The translations under genes were made by a program, and so were the position numbers. 64,000 bases of DNA from Actinomycetospora sp. NBRC 106375 (GTDB lineage: Bacteria; Actinomycetota; Actinomycetes; Mycobacteriales; Pseudonocardiaceae). This document shows positions 15,503 to 22,756 of this stretch, piece after piece (position 1 is the stretch's first letter; every line of letters starts with the position of its first letter). The notes beneath the pieces were generated by a model that ran no database searches, was not told the origin of the DNA, and saw only the letters and a list, made by a program, of their open reading frames with translations. The stretch covers positions 310,001 to 374,000 of the forward strand of contig NZ_BSTS01000002.1 in the NCBI RefSeq assembly GCF_030269665.1, read 5' to 3'.

Positions 15503-16366
15503 CTACGACACCGCCCGGTGGGGCACCGGGATCCCGGTCTCCCACGGCAGCACCCGGCCGAACTGGACGAGCTCGCCGTAGAAGGGCGCCACCTCGTCCC
15601 CGAGCACCAGGTCGAGCGGCCAGGCCGCGGCCTGGTCCGGGGTCTGCGCGCTGCTCATGTCGGCGAACCAGGGCCGGGAGGCCGCGGTGTCGATGAGGCC
15701 CGGGCACAGGGCGACGACCAGGCGGCCCGCCCGGAGGTCCTCGGCCCGCCGGGCGGACGCGACGGCCCGCACGGCCGCGACCTGCGCGACCTTGGACGGG
15801 ATGTTGAGCCAGGTGCCGAACCCCTCCTCGACGGCCCGGCCCGCGTGGACGGCGGCCCGCCAGTCCGCGACGAGGGCGTCGACGTCCTCGAGCGACCCGC
15901 GCGCCGCGGCCGCGAAGCGCTCCCGCACGCGGACGTCCAGCTTGTCGAGCGTGCCGAGCGCGCTCGCGACGACGACCAGGCGCCCGCCCGGCCGCAGGCG
16001 CGGGCCGAACGCCCGCAGGACCCGGCTCGTCGCGAGGTTGTTCGTCTCGACGACGGCGTCGACCTCCTCGGCGGGGTCCTGCTCGGGGCTCATCCGGGAC
16101 GTCGCGTTGGAGAGGACGACGTCGACCTCGCCCAGGTCGCCGGCCAGGTCGGTGATCGCGGCGGGGTCGCGGACGTCGAGGACCCGGCCCTCGACCCGGG
16201 CCCGCCGGGCCGGGAGCGCCGCCACGGCGGCCTCGACGCGCCCGGCGTCGCGTCCCGTGAGCAGCACGCGGTCCGACGGCTCGAGCCGGGCGGCGAGACC
16301 GGCGGCGAGGGCGAGCCCCAGGCCCTGGGTGGCTCCTGTGACGAGGGCGGTCCGTGACGTCGTCAT
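15503..16366 (-). CDS. SDR-fold protein with a substituted catalytic Tyr
   Basis: 287 residues. A Rossmann-fold SDR of the carbonyl-reductase-like type: TGATQGLGLAL at the N-terminus, LSNATS in place of NNAG, and VVVASALGTL at the Ser position. At the Tyr-x3-Lys site the sequence reads NIPSK, so Asn188 replaces the catalytic Tyr while Lys192 is kept. This suggests altered chemistry or a binding-only role. A TAGCGT box six bases before the ATG fits a leaderless transcript. A divergent LysR gene begins 70 bp away and may control it. Confidence 0.8.
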   Translation of the reverse strand: MTTSRTALVTGATQGLGLALAAGLAARLEPSDRVLLTGRDAGRVEAAVAALPARRARVEGRVLDVRDPAAITDLAGDLGEVDVVLSNATSRMSPEQDPAEEVDAVVETNNLATSRVLRAFGPRLRPGGRLVVVASALGTLDKLDVRVRERFAAAARGSLEDVDALVADWRAAVHAGRAVEEGFGTWLNIPSKVAQVAAVRAVASARRAEDLRAGRLVVALCPGLIDTAASRPWFADMSSAQTPDQAAAWPLDLVLGDEVAPFYGELVQFGRVLPWETGIPVPHRAVS

Positions 16367-16372
16367 CCCTCG

Positions 16373-16378
16373 ACGCTA
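16373..16378 (-). promoter_or_regulatory. -10 element of the SDR-like gene (leaderless)
   Basis: TAGCGT on the minus strand, six bases before the ATG at 16366, within the 70-bp divergent region shared with the LysR gene. Confidence 0.45.
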
Positions 16379-16436
16379 GGTCGACACCAGCCATGCGAGA
16401 AGCGACGATGCGACAGAGCTGGCATGCTCATCGCGC

Positions 16437-17348
16437 ATGGCAGACCTCACGCCGACGGGGTTCCGGGTCCTGCGGGCGGTGGCGGCGACGGGGTCGCTGA
16501 CGGCGGCCGGCGCGAGCCTCGGCTACACGCAGTCGGCGGTGTCCCGGCAGATGGCCGCCCTCGAGGCGGCTGCCGGCCACGCGCTGGTCGAGCGCCGACG
16601 CCACGGCGTGCTGCTCACCGCGGCCGGCCGGATGCTCCTGCGCCGCGCGGTCCGGGTGCTCGACGAGATCGACGAGGCCGCGGCGGAGCTCGCCGACCCG
16701 TCGGCGTCGAGCGGCCCGGTGCGGCTCGGGGCCTTCCCCGCGGCGCTCGCCGGCGTCGTCCCGGCCGCGCTCGCGGGCCTGCCCGCAGGGATCGAGGTCA
16801 GCGTGCGCGAGGGCACCACGCCCGCCCTCGTCCGGGCCGTCCGCGCGGGGACCCTCGATCTCGCCCTGATCGCGCAGACGCCCCCGTTCCGTCCGCCCGA
16901 CGCCGAGAGTCCGCCGCTGCGGCTGACCCGTCTCGAGGAGCGGGATCTGCACGTCGCGGTGGGGCCCGACCACCCGCTCGCCGCGCGCGGCGCGGTCGAG
17001 GTGGCCGAGCTGGAGCACCAGGTGTGGGTCGCGAGCCGGTCGGACGCCGGCGACTCCCTGCTCGGGGTGTGGCCGGGCCTGCGGGAGCGCGCGGACGTGC
17101 GCTACGTCGTGCGCGACTGGCTCGCGAAGCTCCGTCTCGTGGAGGCCGGGCTCGCCCTGACGACGGTGCCCGCGGCCCTGCTGACCGACGTGCGTGTCGA
17201 CGTCCGGGTGCTGGCCGTCCGGGGCGAACCGCGCGAGACCCGCCGCCTGCTGCTCGCGCAGCGGCCGGAGGACGGCCGCGTGACCGGGGCCCCCGACCCC
17301 GCCGTGGGCGCCGTCGCCCGCGCGCTCGGCCGGGCGGTCACGGCGTGA
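16437..17348 (+). CDS. LysR-family transcriptional regulator
   Basis: 303 residues. The N-terminal winged helix-turn-helix (about 1-60) is clear: FRVLRAVAATGSLTAAGASLGYTQSAVSRQMAALE, then HALVERRRHGVLLTAAG. A linker helix (AVRVLDEIDEAAAEL) and a periplasmic-binding-protein-like effector domain follow (about 90-295). It is divergent from the SDR-like gene at 15503-16366, the usual arrangement for a LysR regulator and its target. The effector is unknown. The stop is 13 bp from that of the convergent L,D-transpeptidase. Confidence 0.92.
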   Translation: MADLTPTGFRVLRAVAATGSLTAAGASLGYTQSAVSRQMAALEAAAGHALVERRRHGVLLTAAGRMLLRRAVRVLDEIDEAAAELADPSASSGPVRLGAFPAALAGVVPAALAGLPAGIEVSVREGTTPALVRAVRAGTLDLALIAQTPPFRPPDAESPPLRLTRLEERDLHVAVGPDHPLAARGAVEVAELEHQVWVASRSDAGDSLLGVWPGLRERADVRYVVRDWLAKLRLVEAGLALTTVPAALLTDVRVDVRVLAVRGEPRETRRLLLAQRPEDGRVTGAPDPAVGAVARALGRAVTA

Positions 17349-17361
17349 GGGCCCGTAGCCC

Positions 17362-18543
17362 TCAGAGCGCCGACATCCCCTGCCACTGGTCCCAGGGGAT
17401 GGCCCAGTCGTAGATGTCGCCGTCGGAGGGCGCCAGGTCCACCCCGGAGCCGGTGACCTCGACCGGATCGCCGTAGATCGCGGAGTTGTAGTACGTGATC
17501 GCGTCGGGGGTGGAGAGGTTGACGCAGCCGTGGGTGACGTTGCTGGAGCCCTGCGCGCCGGCCGAGGCGGGGTTCGCGTGGATGAACTCGCCGTTGTTGC
17601 TCATCCGCACCGCCCAGTGCTCGATGAGGTCGTAGCCGTACTGCGCGCTGACCATCCGCTTGTTGTCGAACTTCTCGGTCACTACGTGGATCCCCGAGCG
17701 CGTCGTGCGGTTCGGGTCGGAGTCCAGGCCGTAGCTCGCCGGCACGTCCATCACCTGCTGGCCGTCGCGGATCACGACCATGCGGAAGCTGTTCACGTCG
17801 GCCCGCACGATCTGCGACCGCCCGACGCGGAACGAGGTGGTGAGGTCCTCGCGCCCGTACTCGCCGCCGCCGAGGGCGACGCCGAGGAGGTCGGCGCGGA
17901 CGTCGACCTGCGTGCCCGCCCGCCAGTAGTCCTTGGGCCGCCAGTGGACGCGCGAGCCGCCGTCCTGGTCCGGCAGCCAGGCCCACGACCCCTCCGTGGG
18001 CACCGAGGTGCGCACGTGCAGCGCCCGCTCGGCGGCGGCCTTGTCGGCGACCGGCGCCGCGAACTGGATGGTGATCGGCGCCGCGACGCCGACCTCGCGG
18101 TCGTCGCCGGGGTTGATCGTCGCCCGCACGGTGCGGTCGGGCGGCATGGTGCTGAACGACCCGGTGACGGGCGACGTGCGCCCGCCCGGTGCCGTCGCCG
18201 TGCCGCCCCACGTGTACGTCGTGCCGTAGGCGAGCGGGCCGTCCGGCGTCCAGTGCTTACGGTCGGGCGAGAGCGTGCCCGCGACCGGCCCGCCCGACGA
18301 CGCGGTCAGCGTGACGTCGGTGAACGTGCCGTCGGTGGTGGTGGCCCCGACCGGCGCGCGCGGCGCCACGTCGGTGGCGTTCGCGGCCGGCTGCACGGCG
18401 ACGTTCACCGGAGGCGGGGCCGGCGTCGTGGACGGACCGGGGCCCGCCCCGGGCGACGTCGGCGCCCCGGACCCGCAGGCCGCCGCCACGACCAGCACCA
18501 GACCGCTCAGCACGGCGAGCACGACCCGCAGGGCCCGACCCAT
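17362..18543 (-). CDS. L,D-transpeptidase lipoprotein (LprQ/Ldt-like), copy 2
   Basis: 393 residues. It cross-links peptidoglycan stem peptides 3-3 outside the membrane. A signal sequence ends at a lipobox-like VVAAACGSG (Cys23). Two Ig-like domains (about 50-130 and 130-235) precede the YkuD catalytic domain (about 240-370), whose nucleophile Cys340 lies in NVTHGCVNLS with the upstream GEFIHANP. M. tuberculosis has a comparable lipoprotein, LprQ (Rv0483, LdtMt5), next to murB. The gene lies 73 bp downstream of a close paralog on the same strand, a tandem duplication. GGGGG precedes the ATG. Confidence 0.93.
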   Translation of the reverse strand: MGRALRVVLAVLSGLVLVVAAACGSGAPTSPGAGPGPSTTPAPPPVNVAVQPAANATDVAPRAPVGATTTDGTFTDVTLTASSGGPVAGTLSPDRKHWTPDGPLAYGTTYTWGGTATAPGGRTSPVTGSFSTMPPDRTVRATINPGDDREVGVAAPITIQFAAPVADKAAAERALHVRTSVPTEGSWAWLPDQDGGSRVHWRPKDYWRAGTQVDVRADLLGVALGGGEYGREDLTTSFRVGRSQIVRADVNSFRMVVIRDGQQVMDVPASYGLDSDPNRTTRSGIHVVTEKFDNKRMVSAQYGYDLIEHWAVRMSNNGEFIHANPASAGAQGSSNVTHGCVNLSTPDAITYYNSAIYGDPVEVTGSGVDLAPSDGDIYDWAIPWDQWQGMSAL

Positions 18544-18616
18544 ACATCCCCCGACCCTCGTGTCCCCGACGCCACCATCGTGGCAGGGCGGCCCGATAGC
18601 CGCCCGCGGGCGCGGC

Positions 18617-19822
18617 TCAGGGCAGCGCCGACATCCCGCGCCAGGTGTCCCAGTCGACCGCCCAGTCGTAGACGTCGCCGTCGGCCGCGGAGAGCGCGAC
18701 CGGCGAGTTCGTGACCTCGACCGGGTCGCCGTAGAGCGCGGTGTCGTAGTACGCCCGGGCGTCCGCCGTCGAGAGGTTGACGCAGCCGTGGGTGACGTTG
18801 CTCGAGCCCTGCGCGGACGCCGACGCCGGGTTCGCGTGGATGAACTCGCCGTTGTTGCTCATCCGCACGGCCCAGTGCTCGACGAGGTCGTAGCCGTACT
18901 GCGCGCTGGTCATGCGCTTGTTGTCGAACTTCTCGGTGACGACGTGGGTCCCCGAGCGCGTGATGCGGTTCGGGTCGCTGCCGAGGCCGTAGCTCGCCGG
19001 CACGTCCATCACCTGCTGACCGTCGCGGATCACGACCATCCGGTGGCTGGTGACGTCCGCCCGCACGACCTGGGAGCGCCCGACCGTCAGGTGGCTCGTG
19101 AGGTCCTCGCGGCCGTAGGCGCCGTCGCCGAGGTCCACGCCGTAGAGGTTCGCGGTGACGTCGACGACGGTGCCCGGCTGCCAGTAGGCCTTCGGGCGCC
19201 AGTGCACGCGCGAGCCCTGGGCGTCGTCGGGGAGCCAGGCCCACGACCCCTCGGTCGGGACGCTGGTCCGGACGTCCAGCGCGCGCTCGGCCGCGGCCTT
19301 GTCCGTCACCGGGCCGTCGAACTGGACGACGATCGGCGCGGCGACGCCCACCGTGGCGTCGTCGGGCTGGGCGAACTGCGCGCGCACGACACGATCCGGA
19401 CTCACCGTGCCGAACGCGCCCGCCACCGGTGTCGCGGCGCCGTCCGCGCCGACCGCCGAGCCGGTCCAGGTGTAGCGCTTGCCGTAGCCGAGCGCCTCGG
19501 TCGCGGCCCAGCGGTGCCCGTCGGGGGAGACCGCGCCGGCCACGACGTGGCCGTCGCCGCCGGTCAGCGCCACGTCGCGCAGGGCGCCGTCCGGGGCGGA
19601 GACGCTGATCTCGCCGCCGGGGTCGACGTCGGCCCGGCCGGGGACGGCGGTCGTCGTCACGGCCGGCGGACCGTCGGACGACTCGGCGAACGACGACTGG
19701 CCCGGCGACGTGGTCCCGTCCAACCGGGGTGCCGCGCCCGCGGACGCACAGCCGACGACGACCCCGGCGACGGCGATCAGCGCCACCACCACGGCCAGCA
19801 CACCCTGCACACGACCCCGCAC
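18617..19822 (-). CDS. L,D-transpeptidase lipoprotein (LprQ/Ldt-like), copy 1
   Basis: 401 residues. Same layout as its downstream paralog: signal peptide with a good lipobox (VVVGC, Cys25), two Ig-like domains, then a YkuD domain with Cys347 in NVTHGCVNLS. Long stretches around the catalytic core are identical (for example NNGEFIHANPAS and EKFDNKRM), while the first 130 residues have diverged. Thus the second copy is old enough for the N-terminal regions to specialise. The GTG start has GGGAGGGG upstream. murB lies further along the same strand on the 5' side. Confidence 0.93.
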   Translation of the reverse strand: MRGRVQGVLAVVVALIAVAGVVVGCASAGAAPRLDGTTSPGQSSFAESSDGPPAVTTTAVPGRADVDPGGEISVSAPDGALRDVALTGGDGHVVAGAVSPDGHRWAATEALGYGKRYTWTGSAVGADGAATPVAGAFGTVSPDRVVRAQFAQPDDATVGVAAPIVVQFDGPVTDKAAAERALDVRTSVPTEGSWAWLPDDAQGSRVHWRPKAYWQPGTVVDVTANLYGVDLGDGAYGREDLTSHLTVGRSQVVRADVTSHRMVVIRDGQQVMDVPASYGLGSDPNRITRSGTHVVTEKFDNKRMTSAQYGYDLVEHWAVRMSNNGEFIHANPASASAQGSSNVTHGCVNLSTADARAYYDTALYGDPVEVTNSPVALSAADGDVYDWAVDWDTWRGMSALP

Positions 19823-19944
19823 CCGAGAACCCCTCCCTGATCGATCCCGAACCGCAGGACGCGGCTCGTCCCGGGACGGTTGTCAGGTGCCGGAGGCGCT
19901 CACACGGGTGGCGCAGTGATCGTGAGCCGGGTCTCGTCGGAGGG

Positions 19945-21066
19945 TCAGAGCGCGCAGGAGACGAGCACCGGCTCGGGCTCGAGGCGGAGGCCGAACGCGG
20001 CGTCGACGTGGTCGCGGACGTCGCGGGCGAGGGCGAGCAGGTCGTCGGTGGTGCCCCCGCCGCGGTGGGTCAGCGCGAGCGTGTGCTTGGTGGAGACGCG
20101 CGCCGGGGCGTGCTCGCCCGGGTGGCCGCGCGGGATGCCGGAACGCTCGATGAGCGCGGCCGCCGAGAGCTTCACCCGGCCGTCGGGCTGGGGCCAGGCG
20201 GTGATGGGCGGCACGCCCATGGTCTCGGCGCGCGCCGCGACCTCCGCCGCGGTGTCGGGGTCCACGACCGGGTTGGTGAAGAACGACCCGGCGCTGCGGC
20301 TGTCGGCGTCCTCCGGGTCGAGGACCATGCCCTTGCCCCGGCGCAGCGCGAGCACGGCCTCGCGGGCCGCGGCGACCGGCACCCGGGTGCCCGGCGCGAC
20401 GTCGAGGGCGCGGGCCAGCTCGGCGTAGCGCACGGGGGCGGACAGCCCGTCCGTGCTCAGACGGAAGCGCACGCCGAGCACGACCTCGCCGTCGACGTTG
20501 CGGTCGCCCTTGAGCCTGCTCGTGCGGTAGCCGAGGTCGAGGTCGGCGGCGGGCACCGTCGCGCGGCGGCCGGTGCGCCGGGCGTAGAGGTCGACGTCGA
20601 CGAGCACGTCGGCGACCTCCACGCCGTACGCGCCGACGTTCTGCACCGGCGTGGCCCCGGTCCGTCCCGGGATGCCGGACAGGCACTCGAGCCCGCCGAG
20701 CCCGTCCGCGACGGTGTCGGCGACAAGGGCGTCCCAGTCGTGGCCCGCCTCGACGTGCACGACGACGGACCCCGCGTCGCGCGTGACCTCGCGGTGGCCC
20801 CAGTTGTCGATCACCACCGCGGTGCCGGGGAAGCCGGCGTCGCCGACGACGAGGTTCGAGCCGCCGCCGACCAGCAGCAGCGGCTCGCCGGCCTCGTCGG
20901 CCGCGCGGGCGCACTCGACCACCGCGTCGGCCGTCGACGCCCGCACCAGCCGCCGCGCCGGGCCGCCGAGCCCGAGCGTGGTGTGGGGCGCCAGCAGTGC
21001 CGCGGGGTCGGCGTCCCGACCGGCGGTGCCGGTGGTCGGTGTCCCTGCGGTCGTCCCGGGTGCCAC
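19945..21066 (-). CDS. murB: UDP-N-acetylmuramate dehydrogenase MurB
   Basis: 373 residues. A cytosolic FAD enzyme reducing UDP-GlcNAc-enolpyruvate to UDP-MurNAc with NADPH. The FAD-binding part contains HTTLGLGGPARRLV, LLVGGGSNLVV, and GLECLSGIPGRTGATPVQNVGAYG. The catalytic Ser lies in SAGSFFTNPVV, and the C-terminal domain has SAAALIERSG. This is a type I MurB. I place the start at the GTG at 21066, after which family similarity begins; a TACCGT box eight bases upstream fits a leaderless message. Confidence 0.94.
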   Translation of the reverse strand: MAPGTTAGTPTTGTAGRDADPAALLAPHTTLGLGGPARRLVRASTADAVVECARAADEAGEPLLLVGGGSNLVVGDAGFPGTAVVIDNWGHREVTRDAGSVVVHVEAGHDWDALVADTVADGLGGLECLSGIPGRTGATPVQNVGAYGVEVADVLVDVDLYARRTGRRATVPAADLDLGYRTSRLKGDRNVDGEVVLGVRFRLSTDGLSAPVRYAELARALDVAPGTRVPVAAAREAVLALRRGKGMVLDPEDADSRSAGSFFTNPVVDPDTAAEVAARAETMGVPPITAWPQPDGRVKLSAAALIERSGIPRGHPGEHAPARVSTKHTLALTHRGGGTTDDLLALARDVRDHVDAAFGLRLEPEPVLVSCAL

Positions 21067-21074
21067 GACACCCG

Positions 21075-21084
21075 ACGGTAACCT
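21075..21084. promoter_or_regulatory. Overlapping divergent -10 boxes of murB and the DUF2505 gene
   Basis: TAACCT (21079-21084, plus strand) is seven bases before the GTG at 21092. TACCGT (21080-21075, minus strand) is eight bases before the murB GTG at 21066. The two boxes share bases 21079-21080, so polymerase could occupy only one side at a time. Confidence 0.5.
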
Positions 21085-21091
21085 GCCGCCC

Positions 21092-21595
21092 GTGCCCCGC
21101 CGCATCGCCCACCACGCCACCTGGGACGCGCCCGCCGACGACGTCTACGCGGTGCTCGTCGACGACGACCACCTGCGCGCCCGCCTGAAGGAGCTGGGCG
21201 GCAACGACCCGGCCCTGCTCGAGCACTCGGTCGACGGCGCGGGCGCCCGCCTGCGCCTGCGCCACTCGGTGCCCGTGGAGTTCCTGCCGTCCGTCGTGCG
21301 GCGTTTCACCGGCGACGACCTGGTGCTCGACCGCGTCGAGACCTGGACGCCGCGGGACGGGGGCGGCTACGACGGGACGTTCGAGGTGACGGTGCGCGGC
21401 CTGCCCGGGACGCTCACCGGCACCCAGCGGCTCGCCGACGACGGCGACGGGTCGGTCACCGAGATCGACGGGCAGGCCGCGGTGAACGTGCCGATGGTCG
21501 GCAGCAAGATCGAGGGCGTCGTCGTCGAGCAGGTCGGCAACCTGCTCGACGCCGAGGACGAGTTCACCCGCCGCCGCCTCGGACAGGGTCGCTAG
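21092..21595 (+). CDS. DUF2505 family protein (START/SRPBCC-like)
   Basis: 167 residues. A DUF2505 member of the SRPBCC superfamily: RRIAHHATWDAPADDVYAVLVDDDHLRARL, a basic loop, strands VRGLPGTLTGTQRLADDG, and the final helix VPMVGSKIEGVVVEQVGNLLDAEDEFTRR. Such proteins bind hydrophobic ligands in a helix-grip fold; the ligand here is unknown. It is divergent from murB with shared -10 sequence. Its TAG stop overlaps the stop of the convergent pirin gene (CTAG). Confidence 0.88.
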   Translation: MPRRIAHHATWDAPADDVYAVLVDDDHLRARLKELGGNDPALLEHSVDGAGARLRLRHSVPVEFLPSVVRRFTGDDLVLDRVETWTPRDGGGYDGTFEVTVRGLPGTLTGTQRLADDGDGSVTEIDGQAAVNVPMVGSKIEGVVVEQVGNLLDAEDEFTRRRLGQGR

Positions 21596-22593
21596 CCCGT
21601 CGTCACGCCGTTCGACGCGCCGGCGTGCGGGACCCGCTCCGCGGGGATCGCGCCGAGGCGACCGGCGTGGAAGTCGCGGAAGGCGTCGTGCACCTCGTCG
21701 GTGGTGTTCATGACGAACGGCCCGCCCCACGCGATCGGCTCGCGGATGGGGCGTCCGCCCAGCAGGCCCACCTCGAGCTTCGGGTGCCGGCCCTCCTGGC
21801 CGGCGTCGGCGGCGACGCGCAGCGACTCGCCGGGGCCGAACACCGCGAGCTGCCCCGTGCGGATCGGGCGTCGCTCGACGCCGGCGGTGCCGTCGCCGGA
21901 GAGGACGTAGACCAGCGCGTTCTGCTCGACGTCCCACGGCAGGTGCAGCTGGGCACCGGGCTCGAGGGAGGCGTGCGCCATCGTCATCGGGGTGTAGGTC
22001 GAGCCGGGGCCGGCGTGCCCGGCGACGTCACCGGCGATGACCCGCACCAGGGTCCCGGCGTCGGCGGAGCTCAGCAGGGCCGCCTCGCCCGAGCGCAGGT
22101 CCTGGTAGCGCGGCTGGGCCCACTTCTGGGCGCGCGGCAGGTTCACCCACAGCTGCAGCCCGTGGAACAGCCCGCCGGACGCGACGAGGGCCTCCGGCGG
22201 ACGCTCGATGTGCAGCACCCCGCCGCCGGCGGTCATCCACTGGGTGTCGCCGTTGGTGATCAGCCCGCCGCCGCCGTGGTTGTCGGCGTGCTCGAACGTG
22301 CCGTCGATGATGTAGGTGACGGTCTCGAACCCGCGGTGCGGGTGCCACGCCGTGCCCTTCGGCTCCCCCGGCGCGTACTCGACCTCGCCCATCTGGTCCA
22401 TGTGGATGAACGGGTCGAGCAGGGCCAGGTCGACGCCCGCGAACGCGCGCCGGACCGGGAAGCCCTCGCCCTCGTAGCCCTGCGGTGCGGTGGTCACCGA
22501 GCGCACGCTCCGCTCCGTGACGGCGACGCCGGGACCCCCGGGCTCGGGGATGCGCGGCAGGACGGTGAGGTCGGCGACCGTGAGTGCGGGCAT
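21592..22593 (-). CDS. Pirin family protein
   Basis: 333 residues. A bicupin with a metal site in the N-terminal cupin: HMDQMGEVEYAPG and GTAWHPHRGFETVTYIIDGTFEHADNHGG give the His ligands (HPHRG motif), with MTAGGGVLHIE beyond. Some pirins are quercetinases, others transcription co-regulators; neither can be chosen from sequence. The ATG at 22593 has GAGGAG six bases upstream. A 12-bp perfect palindrome lies 18 bp upstream of the start. The stop shares CTAG with the convergent DUF2505 gene. Confidence 0.93.
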   Translation of the reverse strand: MPALTVADLTVLPRIPEPGGPGVAVTERSVRSVTTAPQGYEGEGFPVRRAFAGVDLALLDPFIHMDQMGEVEYAPGEPKGTAWHPHRGFETVTYIIDGTFEHADNHGGGGLITNGDTQWMTAGGGVLHIERPPEALVASGGLFHGLQLWVNLPRAQKWAQPRYQDLRSGEAALLSSADAGTLVRVIAGDVAGHAGPGSTYTPMTMAHASLEPGAQLHLPWDVEQNALVYVLSGDGTAGVERRPIRTGQLAVFGPGESLRVAADAGQEGRHPKLEVGLLGGRPIREPIAWGGPFVMNTTDEVHDAFRDFHAGRLGAIPAERVPHAGASNGVTTG

Positions 22594-22611
22594 CGTCCAC
22601 TCCTCGACTTG

Positions 22612-22623
22612 TTGAAGCTTCAA
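22612..22623 (-). promoter_or_regulatory. Palindromic operator before the pirin gene
   Basis: TTGAAGCTTCAA is a perfect 12-bp palindrome in an AT-rich island. On the minus strand TACAAT lies just upstream of it and is a good -10, so a repressor bound at the palindrome would block transcription. The size and symmetry suit a MarR- or TetR-type factor. Confidence 0.6.
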
Positions 22624-22756
22624 ATTGTATCGCTGACAACCCGCCGCGGGTCGTGTCGATTCCCTGCCCCGAACGTCCCCTCCGTGACCCTCGAACGGGT
22701 TACGGTGCGCGTGTCGATCATGCGCCCTGGTGGCGCGGCGTGGGGGAGGTCGCGCG

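Noticed and set aside
20651-21091. Upstream extension of the DUF2505 frame
   Set aside because: The extension is antisense to murB and has no family similarity; the GTG at 21092 fits both promoter and family length.
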